A stretch of 64,000 nt of DNA from Syntrophobacteraceae bacterium (GTDB lineage Bacteria; Desulfobacterota; Syntrophobacteria; Syntrophobacterales; Syntrophobacteraceae). The notes below the pieces were generated by a model that was not told where the DNA came from, did not search any database, and was given only the letters and a program-made list of their open reading frames with translations. Shown piece after piece: positions 55,350 to 63,462 of this stretch (position 1 is its first letter; each line of letters opens with the position of its first letter). Made by a program: the position numbers and the translations under genes. The stretch spans positions 21,105 to 85,104 of the forward strand of contig JARLHO010000161.1 of the NCBI GenBank assembly GCA_031292215.1, read 5' to 3'.

Positions 55350-56483
55350 TTATAAAAACTCCCAGACGCTGTCCGCGATGCCTGCGGAGTGGGTAGCCTC
55401 GAAGAGACGAATGGCCTCCTCGTAGACGTGGGCGCTAATGCGCTGCTTGTAGACGGGCGGAAGCACATTGAAATAAGGGGCAAAGGGCGCATTGGCCTTC
55501 TTGACATTTCCGCCCCGGTTATCGGTTTCTGCCGCCCAGGCGACCATTTCCTGCCAAAGCTCGTCGGGGATGCCTCGGTAGGGCCGCTTTACGTACTCTT
55601 TTTCCTGCGTGGTGATACAGTTGCCGTTCTGATTCATCGCAAGGCCAAACGCGATATTTTGCCAAAGAGTTCCCACGTTGCCCTTTCGGATTCCGTAGCG
55701 GATAAACGAGGAAATCTTATCGAGCGAGGTCCCGGTGATGCCGTGCTGGGCGATATCGACGTCCCACTCCCGGATGGCTTCCCAAATAGCCCGGGTGAGA
55801 TCGAGCTGAATGCCCTCCTGGGAGGCGCCGAAATAGGTGCCGTGGATGGAGCCGTTGTTTATGGCCAGCAGGTTGGGCCGTACGCCCCTTTTACCCAGTT
55901 CGCCGATGAACCACTTCGCCTCTTCGGGTTGAGTGAACCCCTCGGCGCCGCCGCTCTTTGCCCCGATTTCCCCCAGTTCGACTTCCAGATTCAACCCCGC
56001 TTCCACGACCGCCTTTGCCAGTTGCGAGGTGGCCTCAAGGTTTTTTTCATTTTCCATGTGGGAGGCATCAATTGCAAAGGAAGTAAACCCGGCTTCCATC
56101 TCGCGGGCCATGAGCAATCGTACCGACTCGACCTCATCGAGAGTCTTAACCGTTATGTGATCTCCGTGGATGGCAAAGGGGGCAACGGTGTTTCCGAGCC
56201 GCTCATTTTCCTCCACGATGAATGCCGCAAAGGTCTCCGGGGTAAACTCGGTGTAGTTGAGTTCGGATTTGGCTATTTCATACATCACTGGCGCCCTGCT
56301 CGCCATGGCGGCAAGAACGATTCCTTCAACCGGCAGTTTGCATCGAATATTTGTCGCCATGACCATGGCGTTATTTTTTCTGGCGGCCTTTATCAGGGCC
56401 TGCCCGTTCACCAGGGGAACAACGCTTTTTGGGAACCTCTTCTTGACGTTTTCAGGTCGCTTATCTGCATTTTTCCTGTCCAT
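55350..56483 (-). CDS. Class II fructose-bisphosphate aldolase family protein (divergent)
   Basis: 377 aa. Zinc-aldolase histidines appear conserved but in altered motifs: HGDHI (for HxDH, ~110), NNGSIHGTYFG (~215) and QHGITGTS (for HGGSG, ~250). GAKSGGAEGF matches the GxxGGxED-type loop. It may act on fructose-1,6-bisphosphate or another ketose phosphate; the divergence argues against assuming fba. Monocistronic, convergent with gph. Confidence 0.75.
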   Translation of the reverse strand: MDRKNADKRPENVKKRFPKSVVPLVNGQALIKAARKNNAMVMATNIRCKLPVEGIVLAAMASRAPVMYEIAKSELNYTEFTPETFAAFIVEENERLGNTVAPFAIHGDHITVKTLDEVESVRLLMAREMEAGFTSFAIDASHMENEKNLEATSQLAKAVVEAGLNLEVELGEIGAKSGGAEGFTQPEEAKWFIGELGKRGVRPNLLAINNGSIHGTYFGASQEGIQLDLTRAIWEAIREWDVDIAQHGITGTSLDKISSFIRYGIRKGNVGTLWQNIAFGLAMNQNGNCITTQEKEYVKRPYRGIPDELWQEMVAWAAETDNRGGNVKKANAPFAPYFNVLPPVYKQRISAHVYEEAIRLFEATHSAGIADSVWEFL

Positions 56484-56835
56484 TTTGTCCTCCAGCGAAA
56501 TAAATAGAACCCGATTAAAGCCGCAAATCTTTACTCACTGCCACCGATGCTTATTGTTTGAGACAACTGCTAGGGAAAAGCAAGCATTTTCAAACCGTAA
56601 CCACGAAATGTCTTGAAGCGCGCCGCTTCAATTTTTCAATCTAGCCATGCAGACCGACCAAAGAAAGGGAGGAGCGGATTTTAGCAGGCAAACTTTCCCC
56701 GGTAACCGCCAAGGCTCATTTTAGGCTTGACGTGGGACCATTTCGGTATCAAAAGGGAACTTAAATTCGACAATCGTTATCGCGAGCCCCAAACGGGGTC
56801 GCCTGAAAACTGCGCAGTAGCTGGGGAAAGAGCTT
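56484..56835. other. 352-bp intergenic region between divergent genes
   Basis: Should contain the promoters of the aldolase (leftward) and L,D-transpeptidase (rightward). I see TTGACG at 56728 but no matching -10, and no repeat or RNA gene. Confidence 0.4.
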
Positions 56836-57783
56836 ATGAGATCGAAAAAGTTCGCGTGGGCCTTATTTATCGTGGTGTTGGGCCTGCAATTGCCGTCCTT
56901 TGCGTTTGCCGAAGATTTTACGGCCAGCGTCCATAAATACCCGTACCGCGCCCAGGACCAGACGGTTATAGGTTCTCCCACGTGGTACACCATCCAACCG
57001 AAGGACACCCTGTTGGACATAGCCCGGCGAAACGGCCTGGGCTTTAATTCGGTAAGATTGCTTTACCCGAAGATGGATGCCTGGCTTCCGCCCAAGGGCA
57101 AGAGGATTTTTGTACCCACCTTCTTTGTGCTTCCTCCGAGCAAGTACTACCAGATTGTGATCAATATCCCGGAGATGAGGCTCTACTATTTCAACCAGGC
57201 CGATTCGACCGTCCAGACTTATCCGATCGGCATCGGCGTGGAGGGGTGGGAGTGTCCGATCGGAGACTTTTATGTAAACTACAAGACGGCTCATCCCACC
57301 TGGTATGTTCCTGCTTCGCTCCAGCCCAAATACGGCATAAAATCCATGCCGCCCGGCCCGGACAATCCCTTGGGCGACTTTATCATGAAATTTAGCGCGG
57401 GCGACTACGGGCTCCACGGTACGAGCATGCCCTGGGGAGTCGGCCGCCTCGTCAGCCATGGCTGCATCCGTCTTTATCCTGAAAATATCAGCATTCTCTA
57501 CCCCCAGGTGCCGATGAAAACCAGGATCGAACTGATCTATGAACCGATAAAATTCGGCCGCAGGAACGGCAGGATATTTGTTCAGTCATTTCCTGACGTC
57601 TACAACAAAATCCAAAATTATGCCCAGTATGCTCTCGATAAGCTTGCACAATGCCCATTTGCAAAGGACGTGGACCAGAGAAAATTCATGGTTGCCATAA
57701 GCCTGCAAAACGGTGTTCCAACCGATGTCACCAAGGACCAAATAAAAGATGACTCCCTCAAGATGGTTGAGATAACTCAATGA
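56836..57783 (+). CDS. L,D-transpeptidase (YkuD) with LysM domain
   Basis: 315 aa. Signal peptide (1-25, ending FAFAE), LysM peptidoglycan-binding region (~48-92, WYTIQPKDTLLDIARRNG), YkuD catalytic domain with HGTSMPWGVGRLVSHGCIRLY containing the active cysteine (~210). Periplasmic cross-linking of peptidoglycan or anchoring of lipoprotein. Followed 289 nt later by a small lipoprotein that could be its substrate (inference). Confidence 0.93.
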   Translation: MRSKKFAWALFIVVLGLQLPSFAFAEDFTASVHKYPYRAQDQTVIGSPTWYTIQPKDTLLDIARRNGLGFNSVRLLYPKMDAWLPPKGKRIFVPTFFVLPPSKYYQIVINIPEMRLYYFNQADSTVQTYPIGIGVEGWECPIGDFYVNYKTAHPTWYVPASLQPKYGIKSMPPGPDNPLGDFIMKFSAGDYGLHGTSMPWGVGRLVSHGCIRLYPENISILYPQVPMKTRIELIYEPIKFGRRNGRIFVQSFPDVYNKIQNYAQYALDKLAQCPFAKDVDQRKFMVAISLQNGVPTDVTKDQIKDDSLKMVEITQ

Positions 57784-57875
57784 CAGATGCTGTATTCCCG
57801 AAGGCGATAGATTGATCGGCGGGGTTTGGCATCCACGCTAAATGTATATAGGGTAACATTTTAGCGAAAATTTTC

Positions 57876-57904
57876 TTGATTTTGGGCAATGGGTGTCGTA
57901 GCAT
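57876..57904 (+). promoter_or_regulatory. Candidate promoter of the small lipoprotein gene
   Basis: TTGATT, 17-bp spacer, TAGCAT. This would give a ~160-nt 5' leader. Weak match. Confidence 0.3.
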
Positions 57905-58072
57905 CTAGATTGCTTTTTATCTGGAAGGGCTGGATATATGGCCTGATTCTATGAAAAAATTGGTTGGGCTCAATTTATTTTCGAGAGGAGGTGGGGCGCT
58001 CCCAGGGTTTGTATCGTGTCATGAAAGTTGCTCGACAATTACTTTAATTGGTTTCCAAGGAGGAAAGAGAAG

Positions 58073-58327
58073 ATGAAGAAAATAGTAGCTAGTGTATTTG
58101 CAGTCGCCTTTGGACTTATGCTCTCCGGTTGCGCTGCCCAGAATGGCGCAAAGTATACGACGGCTTGCGAAGGCTACGTAAGCAAGTGCGAATCACTGTC
58201 GTCACAGGCCGCATCGAGCGCCAGGGCATCCGAGGCCGCCGCGATGAGAGCCGAAAACGCCGCACGCAGAGCAGAAGCCGCCGCCGACAGGTGTGAGGCG
58301 ATGTTCAAGCATCACCTGAAGAAGTAA
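58073..58327 (+). CDS. Small alanine-rich lipoprotein (Lpp-like)
   Basis: 84 aa from ATG 58073, with AAGGAGG upstream. Lipobox LSGC at the signal-peptide end, then an alanine-rich helix (ASSARASEAAAMRAENAARRAEAAADRCEAM) resembling the Lpp trimeric coiled coil, ending in KK, where Lpp is linked to peptidoglycan by L,D-transpeptidase. Compared with E. coli Lpp the helix carries extra cysteines. Terminator follows. Confidence 0.85.
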   Translation: MKKIVASVFAVAFGLMLSGCAAQNGAKYTTACEGYVSKCESLSSQAASSARASEAAAMRAENAARRAEAAADRCEAMFKHHLKK

Positions 58328-58357
58328 GCCACTATTTTCGATATTGGCAAAAAAAAT

Positions 58358-58389
58358 GGCCGGCGGGGTTCCACCGGCCCTTTTTTTTT
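58358..58389 (+). terminator. Bidirectional rho-independent terminator
   Basis: GGCCGG...CCGGCC stem (58358-58363/58374-58379) flanked by A7 on the left and T9 on the right, so it serves both the lipoprotein gene and the convergent GNAT gene. Confidence 0.92.
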
Positions 58390-58402
58390 CCCTTTTTTCA
58401 TC

Positions 58403-58873
58403 TTAGGGCCGCGCAATTCTTTTCCGTAGAAGGATTTCATCCCACCCGGGCTTTATCAGATCTTCCAGGAGCGCCGTTTTCCGGAAACCCTGCCTTTCAT
58501 AAAATTTCTGCGCCCTGAAATTATCCGAAGATACCGTCACCCACAGGTTTTTCGCCTCGCACCGTTGGGCTGTCCATTCGACGATTTTTTTGCCGACGCC
58601 CCTGCTCCTGTATCCATCGAAGAGGGCCATCAGTTCGATAAGCGGCCCGAAAAGCCAGGGGCCCCTTACCGCCAGCACACCGGCGACCTGTCCGGAAATC
58701 ATCACGACGTGGCGCGAAAGCGCCTGGTCCGCTTGCAGCAGATAGAACTCGACGGCTTCGCGCGAGTATTTCATCGCAAGCCATGGATCCATCGAGCACA
58801 ACGCCGTGCTGAGCCCACGAACGTGTTGGCCCCCAACGGGCAGTAGAGAAAAGTCTTCTCGGTCATCGGCCAT
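58403..58873 (-). CDS. GNAT family N-acetyltransferase
   Basis: 156 aa. Acetyl-CoA binding motif A around FDGYRSRGVGKKIVEW, with downstream ARLxVxxxNxxAxxFYExxGF-type segment (WVTVSSDNFRAQKFYERQGF). Substrate unknown. Convergent with the lipoprotein gene. Confidence 0.88.
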   Translation of the reverse strand: MADDREDFSLLPVGGQHVRGLSTALCSMDPWLAMKYSREAVEFYLLQADQALSRHVVMISGQVAGVLAVRGPWLFGPLIELMALFDGYRSRGVGKKIVEWTAQRCEAKNLWVTVSSDNFRAQKFYERQGFRKTALLEDLIKPGWDEILLRKRIARP

Positions 58874-59539
58874 AAGAAGCTAAGTCGTGCCTGCTTGGAG
58901 GAGAAGGGAAATTGTTATCCAGCCAAAGCAATGCGGGGGCCACTGCCCTTTCAATCTTATCAAACGGAAGCGGGCAACGCCGGAGGGCGACCCACCGAGG
59001 AATAACCGGACGGGATGGCGACGGATATGCCGCCCGGAGAGCCCAAGCCGGCCACTTTCATCTCCACATATCCCGAGCTTTCCCTCATGCCTTATAAACT
59101 CCTGGGGGATTGGGGGCAGAGCCCCCAAAACGCGGTTGGTAGACCGTCCCAACCCAGGTCTTAAGAGACCGTGGCGTAGCATGGGTCGCCACAAATTGTC
59201 CAGAGTTTTATCCGTGCAGTTAGAAAAGACTTGAAATCCCCCCAACCCCCCTTTGCAAAAAAGGGGGGCGATCGGGCCAAGCCCCTTCTTGGGAGTCTCC
59301 GCTAAGGGGTAAGTGGGCGCATGCGTGGGTAATTGTAAGCTTTGGAAAAAAGGGGGGCGATCGGGCCAAGCCCCCTTCGGCGACATGGGAACAGCCTGCA
59401 TGTCAATAAGCAGCTTATCGGCCACGCTCCGCCAACTCTTCGCTCTCTTGCTCTCTTTCGGGCTACATCTTACATTATAATCATGAGGGGCTAAAGGATA
59501 AGTAAATTTGTTTCGAGCCCATCAGGAAAGGGATGCAGG
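58874..59539. other. 666-bp intergenic region
   Basis: Includes a TTGGGGGC-aga-GCCCCCAA hairpin (about 59110-59128) and dispersed repeat copy 3 (59233-59394). ORFs here derive from the repeat and are not supported as genes. Confidence 0.6.
59233..59394. repeat. Dispersed ~150-bp repeat, copy 3
   Basis: GAAATCCCCCCAACCCCCC through CCCCCTTCGGCGAC, nearly identical to copy 1 (29901-30053) apart from short indels around CTTCTTGGGAGTC. C6 and G6 tracts repeat twice within it. Confidence 0.85.
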
Positions 59540-59857
59540 ATGAAAGCAGGTATAATCATTACCGGAACCGGTCCGATACTCATTCTAACCTCGGCGGACA
59601 GCCTCGATAGTCCGGACTTTGTGAGAGCCCTCAGAACAAAGGGCATCGACGAATACATAGCTTTTGAAATTCCGGAGGAGGCGGTCAGGAAAAGGTACGG
59701 ACAGCATTTTGTCGTCACCATGGCGGACATGAAGCAAATCGATATATTGCGGATTGTGGACGTCGATGGACAGCGAATCTTTAGAAACTTCGACCTTGGG
59801 GGGCTGAGCGGCCCGGTCCTTCATGACAGACCTCGGGAAGAAAGGTTGGCCGCCTAA
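59540..59857 (+). CDS. Hypothetical cytosolic protein
   Basis: 105 aa with an AGGAAAGG Shine-Dalgarno. MKAGIIITGTGPILILTSADSLDSPDFVRALRTKGIDEYIAFE... reads like a small alpha/beta domain; no signal or membrane segment. Family not recognised. Followed by a C8/G11 homopolymer palindrome. Confidence 0.7.
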   Translation: MKAGIIITGTGPILILTSADSLDSPDFVRALRTKGIDEYIAFEIPEEAVRKRYGQHFVVTMADMKQIDILRIVDVDGQRIFRNFDLGGLSGPVLHDRPREERLAA

Positions 59858-59870
59858 CTCCCCCAATATT

Positions 59871-59891
59871 GCCCCCCCCGGGGGGGGGGGA
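59871..59891. repeat. C8-G11 homopolymer palindrome
   Basis: Eight C followed immediately by eleven G between convergent genes. It is a potential slippage site and hairpin, and could also be a sequencing or assembly weak point. Confidence 0.8.
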
Positions 59892-59990
59892 CCCGAGCCG
59901 GCCGGATTCCAGCTCAATTTATACGAACAGGTAAATACATCGACAGCTAACCCGCCCGGGGGGAGCAGAAGCCCCATCAGCCGTTTGTTC

Positions 59991-60665
59991 CTATTTCTTC
60001 GGCACCTGGTCCAGGCACCATTCCATCGGGTCAAGGAGTGTAAAGCCCTTTTCGAGCAGATGCTTTTTAACCCTGGCGACGTTATTGGTGAGAAGATAAG
60101 GAAATACCGCTCTTTTGCCTTCTTCCCACACCCGGGCCACCAGTACGGACCCAAATGAAACGCCCAACTCGCTTATGGCGTCCACGATTTTTTTCATTTG
60201 GCCGAGTTTGTCATCGACCACAATACCAATCAAAACGCCGGGGGTCCGTAGCCCCAGAACGGTAACGAACGCCCGCATGAGATCGCGAACCGAAATTATT
60301 CCCCGTAGCCTTCCGTCCAAATCGACGACGGGAAAGGCGCCGACTTTATGCCTTTCCATCAAAAGCAAAGCGTCTTCAAGCGTTTGGGCAGGGGAGACGG
60401 TCACCGGGTCAGCGGTCATGATGTCTTGTACTGTAATCCCGGCAAGCCTTTTGACCCCGTCGGCCTTTTCGGCTTCGGAGAGGATAACGGAGGGCATGGC
60501 CGCTCGGAGGTCCCGGTCGGTAAGGATTCCTACCAGGATGTCGCCCTCGCTAACCACGGGTAGATGCCTTATCCCTTTTTGCACCATGATGTCGCGGGCT
60601 TCAAGAATGCTCATCTGAGGACTGACGGCAATGACATCTTTGGTCATCGATTTATCAATAAACAT
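59991..60665 (-). CDS. acuB: CBS-domain protein with ACT domain, AcuB-like
   Basis: 224 aa. Two CBS motifs (VSPQMSILEARDIMVQKGIRHLPVV; VSPAQTLEDALLLMERHKVGAFPVV) that bind adenosyl ligands, then an ACT-like C-terminal region (~140-210). Overlaps acuC by 22 nt. AcuB/AcuC regulate acetyl-CoA synthetase acetylation in Bacillus; the same partnership is inferred from the order. Confidence 0.85.
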   Translation of the reverse strand: MFIDKSMTKDVIAVSPQMSILEARDIMVQKGIRHLPVVSEGDILVGILTDRDLRAAMPSVILSEAEKADGVKRLAGITVQDIMTADPVTVSPAQTLEDALLLMERHKVGAFPVVDLDGRLRGIISVRDLMRAFVTVLGLRTPGVLIGIVVDDKLGQMKKIVDAISELGVSFGSVLVARVWEEGKRAVFPYLLTNNVARVKKHLLEKGFTLLDPMEWCLDQVPKK

Positions 60666-61648
60666 GGGCTTTCCTTTTCAGTCTCAGTGTGGAGTTTTTT
60701 TAGGCCCAAAAGGATTTCAACGTGATTTTTGAGCAGTTCCGGAAGCACATCCAGGCAGTATCCCCCCTCCAGTACCGAGATAAGACGGCCGGCCGCGTAT
60801 AAGTCCGTCATGCGGCAAATCTGCTCCATCATCCAGGAAAAGCCTTCCGTGGAAAGGAGGATATCGGACATGTCATCGGCGGCGTGGGCGTCAAAACCCG
60901 CGGAAACCAGGACCACATCGGGCTTGAATTGCTCGAAGGCGGGGATAAGATCTTGGGTTATTTTTGTTTTGTATTCCTCATCGCCCTGTCCGGGAAGAAC
61001 GGTCGAGTTGAGGGTCATGCCCAATCCCGGCCCCGACCCCTTTTCGAATTCGCGGCCCGTGCCCGGATAGGCGAAGGAGGGGTGCTCGTGGATCGAATAG
61101 TAGAAAACCTCGGGATCCTGCTCGAAAATGTGCTGCGTTCCGTTGCCGTGGTGAACGTCGAAATCGATGATCATAATGCGCGCGACATTCCACTGCAACT
61201 GGAGATACCGGGCGGCGATCGCCACGTTGTTAAAAAAGCAGAAACCGTAGGCGTCCATCATCTCGGCATGGTGGCCGGGGGGGCGAACGGCGCAGAAGGC
61301 ATTGTCGATCTTACCCTCCATCAGCATATCGATGGCATTTAGAATGCCGCCTACCGCCAAAAGGGCCGTATCGTAGGTCATGGGACATATGTGATTGTCG
61401 GGATCTCCCAGTTCTCCGAGATCGAGCATGCAGGCTTCTTCGAACCGGTGGATATACTTTGGCGAATGGACTTTTTCTATCCACCTCATCTTGGCGGCCG
61501 TAACGGGAATAGAAACCATCTTCGAGATGAGGCCGGATTCTTCGATGGCGCCCATGATCACCGTCAGCCTCTCGGGGATCTCCGGGTGCCCCTCTCCTGT
61601 CTTGTGGAGCAAAAACCTCTCGTCGTAGAGTATTCCCGTTTTTTTCAT
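60644..61648 (-). CDS. acuC: Histone deacetylase family protein, AcuC-like
   Basis: 334 aa zinc deacetylase. Active-site motifs RPPGHHAE (tandem His), DFDVHHGNGTQ (zinc Asp/His), SAGFDAH (second zinc Asp) and EGGYCLD (near the C-terminus) are all conserved. Likely deacetylates acetyl-CoA synthetase or other lysines. Starts 4 nt inside the transglycosylase gene's end. Confidence 0.93.
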   Translation of the reverse strand: MKKTGILYDERFLLHKTGEGHPEIPERLTVIMGAIEESGLISKMVSIPVTAAKMRWIEKVHSPKYIHRFEEACMLDLGELGDPDNHICPMTYDTALLAVGGILNAIDMLMEGKIDNAFCAVRPPGHHAEMMDAYGFCFFNNVAIAARYLQLQWNVARIMIIDFDVHHGNGTQHIFEQDPEVFYYSIHEHPSFAYPGTGREFEKGSGPGLGMTLNSTVLPGQGDEEYKTKITQDLIPAFEQFKPDVVLVSAGFDAHAADDMSDILLSTEGFSWMMEQICRMTDLYAAGRLISVLEGGYCLDVLPELLKNHVEILLGLKKLHTETEKESPCLLINR

Positions 61649-63006
61649 CGCTTTGCCAGGCTTTTGCCCCCTTTCTTTTTTGCCCCGCGAGGCTTTGGCT
61701 TCTTATGGACCGCCTTGCCTTTGACTGTATGAGATGTCGCCTTTTTCTTGCGCCCGGCCCGGGCGGCAGCCGCCTTATGCCGTGTTCTCTGAGCGCCCTT
61801 GTGGGGTGCAACTCTTGAGCTTGGGCCGCGCGAACTCTTTTTTTCCACTCGACCTTTTCGAGCGGCTGTGCGCCGTTTTTGCTTAGTGCTATGAGAGGCA
61901 GTCCGGTGCGGGGAGGCATGGCGCACGGACACGCGCGACTCCCTGGCCCCGGGCGCGGGCGAGGGGGCAGTCTGCGAAGACGCACTGTTCCCGGCCAGAA
62001 GCATCCCGGCCTCACCGGACTTGAAGTTGCGCTCGAAAGCCTTGCGTGTTCCCGAAGGAAGATTTATCTGGTAGGCGCCCGCAGCCAGTTCGTCGGTACG
62101 AAAAACCGGGTTAAGACGCTTAATCTCGCTATAGGTAGTGTTGGCCGCCCTGGCTATCGTTTGAATCGAGACCGGTCCGGGCAGCGATACGGTTACCTGG
62201 TCGGTTTGTACGGGTCGATAGCCGTACCGGGCAGGCAGGTTGTATCCGTATTTGCCCGGATCTCTTAAGACGGCCTTGATTGCGATAATTCGCAACACGT
62301 AGCGCTGGGTTTCCAGGGGAAGACACAGGTCATAGTAGTCTTTGCTGCCGGCGACCCGCATCGCGTCATTTACCCGCTTGTCGCCGGAGTTATAGGCGGC
62401 AAGGGCCAGCGCCCAACTATGGTATTTATCGTCGAGGTTTTTTAGCAACATGAAGGCGGAGTCGGTGGAGCGCTGGAAGCTGAACCGATTATCCACGCAC
62501 CGCGATTGTCCCAGCCCGTAAGCTGCGCCGGTGCCGGCCATGAACTGCCATGGTCCGGCCGCGCCCTTGGGAGAACAGGCATTGGGAAGCAGGTCGCTTT
62601 CCGCAATGGCCACGTACTTCAAATCATCGGGCAGCCCGTAGTGCCTTAGCCGCTCTTCGATCATCGGAAAGTAGCGCTGCATCCTTTTCAGCCAGAGATA
62701 GACCTGGGCATGATTATAGACGATCAGGGTGAATTCCCTGTCGAAACGCTCATAGACAGCTTCCCTGTCCAGAGGCACGGGCTCGCCGCACAAGTCCATG
62801 CGCGCGGGCGCGGGGAGGTAGGGAACTTCGGCCAGCCCGCCGGGGGCAACCGGCTGCATGGACTGCGCGGACCGCTCTTCCCTCACTTCGCGGGAAGGCT
62901 GCCGTAGCGGGGTAGCCGTACGCAGCGGAGTGCAGCCACTGAGAAAAAAAACGAAAAACACCGCAATCGCAGCTTCCAGTCTATCCCTTCGGCTCCAGCC
63001 TCTCAT
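61645..63006 (-). CDS. Lipoprotein lytic transglycosylase (MltD-like) with LysM and a histone-like basic tail
   Basis: 453 aa from ATG 63006 (GGGAGGGG upstream). Lipobox FLSGC, SLT transglycosylase domain (~95-250) with catalytic ESDLLPNACSPKGAAGPWQFM and AAYNSGDKRV, one LysM-like segment (VSIQTIARAANTTYSEIKRLNP). The final ~100 residues are extremely Lys/Arg/Ala/Ser-rich (TASHSTKQKRRTAARKG..., ending KKKGGKSLAKR), like H1-type histone tails. Cleaves peptidoglycan glycan strands; the tail may bind anionic polymers. Between ndk and acuC. Confidence 0.9.
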   Translation of the reverse strand: MRGWSRRDRLEAAIAVFFVFFLSGCTPLRTATPLRQPSREVREERSAQSMQPVAPGGLAEVPYLPAPARMDLCGEPVPLDREAVYERFDREFTLIVYNHAQVYLWLKRMQRYFPMIEERLRHYGLPDDLKYVAIAESDLLPNACSPKGAAGPWQFMAGTGAAYGLGQSRCVDNRFSFQRSTDSAFMLLKNLDDKYHSWALALAAYNSGDKRVNDAMRVAGSKDYYDLCLPLETQRYVLRIIAIKAVLRDPGKYGYNLPARYGYRPVQTDQVTVSLPGPVSIQTIARAANTTYSEIKRLNPVFRTDELAAGAYQINLPSGTRKAFERNFKSGEAGMLLAGNSASSQTAPSPAPGARESRVSVRHASPHRTASHSTKQKRRTAARKGRVEKKSSRGPSSRVAPHKGAQRTRHKAAAARAGRKKKATSHTVKGKAVHKKPKPRGAKKKGGKSLAKR

Positions 63007-63045
63007 CGGTACCCCCCCTCCCAAGCGGGTTGTTGACGCAGGTCT

Positions 63046-63462
63046 CTAATTTTGAATTTCGAGGTCGTTAAAGAAAAATTTTATTTCCTGAGCGGCCGTC
63101 TCGGGACCGTCGGAGCCATGAACGATATTTTTTTCCACATCGCTTGCAAAATCTTTTCTGATCGTACCCGGCAGTGCGTCTTTGGGATTGGTAGCCCCCA
63201 TCAGCTCCCGGTTTTTGGCTATGACGTTGTCCGCTTCGAGCACCATGGCGATTATCGGACCCGAGGTCATAAACTCGGAAAGGGTGGCGAAAAACGGCCG
63301 TTCCCTGTGGACCGCGTAAAACATCCCCGCCTGCTCGGGCGTAAGCCGCACCATTTTCATGGCGCAAATCCTTATACCTGCTTTCTCCATACGTGCGATG
63401 ACCTCTCCGGCCACCCCTTTTCTCACTCCGTCGGGCTTAATAATTGACAGCGTCCGCTCCAT
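63046..63462 (-). CDS. ndk: Nucleoside diphosphate kinase
   Basis: 138 aa. Opens [16 protein letters not shown]; catalytic histidine in [25 protein letters not shown] is the nucleotide-binding Kpn/active-site region. First gene of the ndk-transglycosylase-acuC-acuB unit, 39 nt ahead of the transglycosylase. Confidence 0.98.
   Translation of the reverse strand: MERTLSIIKPDGVRKGVAGEVIARMEKAGIRICAMKMVRLTPEQAGMFYAVHRERPFFATLSEFMTSGPIIAMVLEADNVIAKNRELMGATNPKDALPGTIRKDFASDVEKNIVHGSDGPETAAQEIKFFFNDLEIQN

Noticed and set aside
58880..59425. 181-codon minus-strand frame
   Set aside because: Translates the dispersed repeat (proline/phenylalanine-rich PPFF...GGLGG-like strings) and intergenic hairpins; similar strings appear from copy 1 at 29819-30151.
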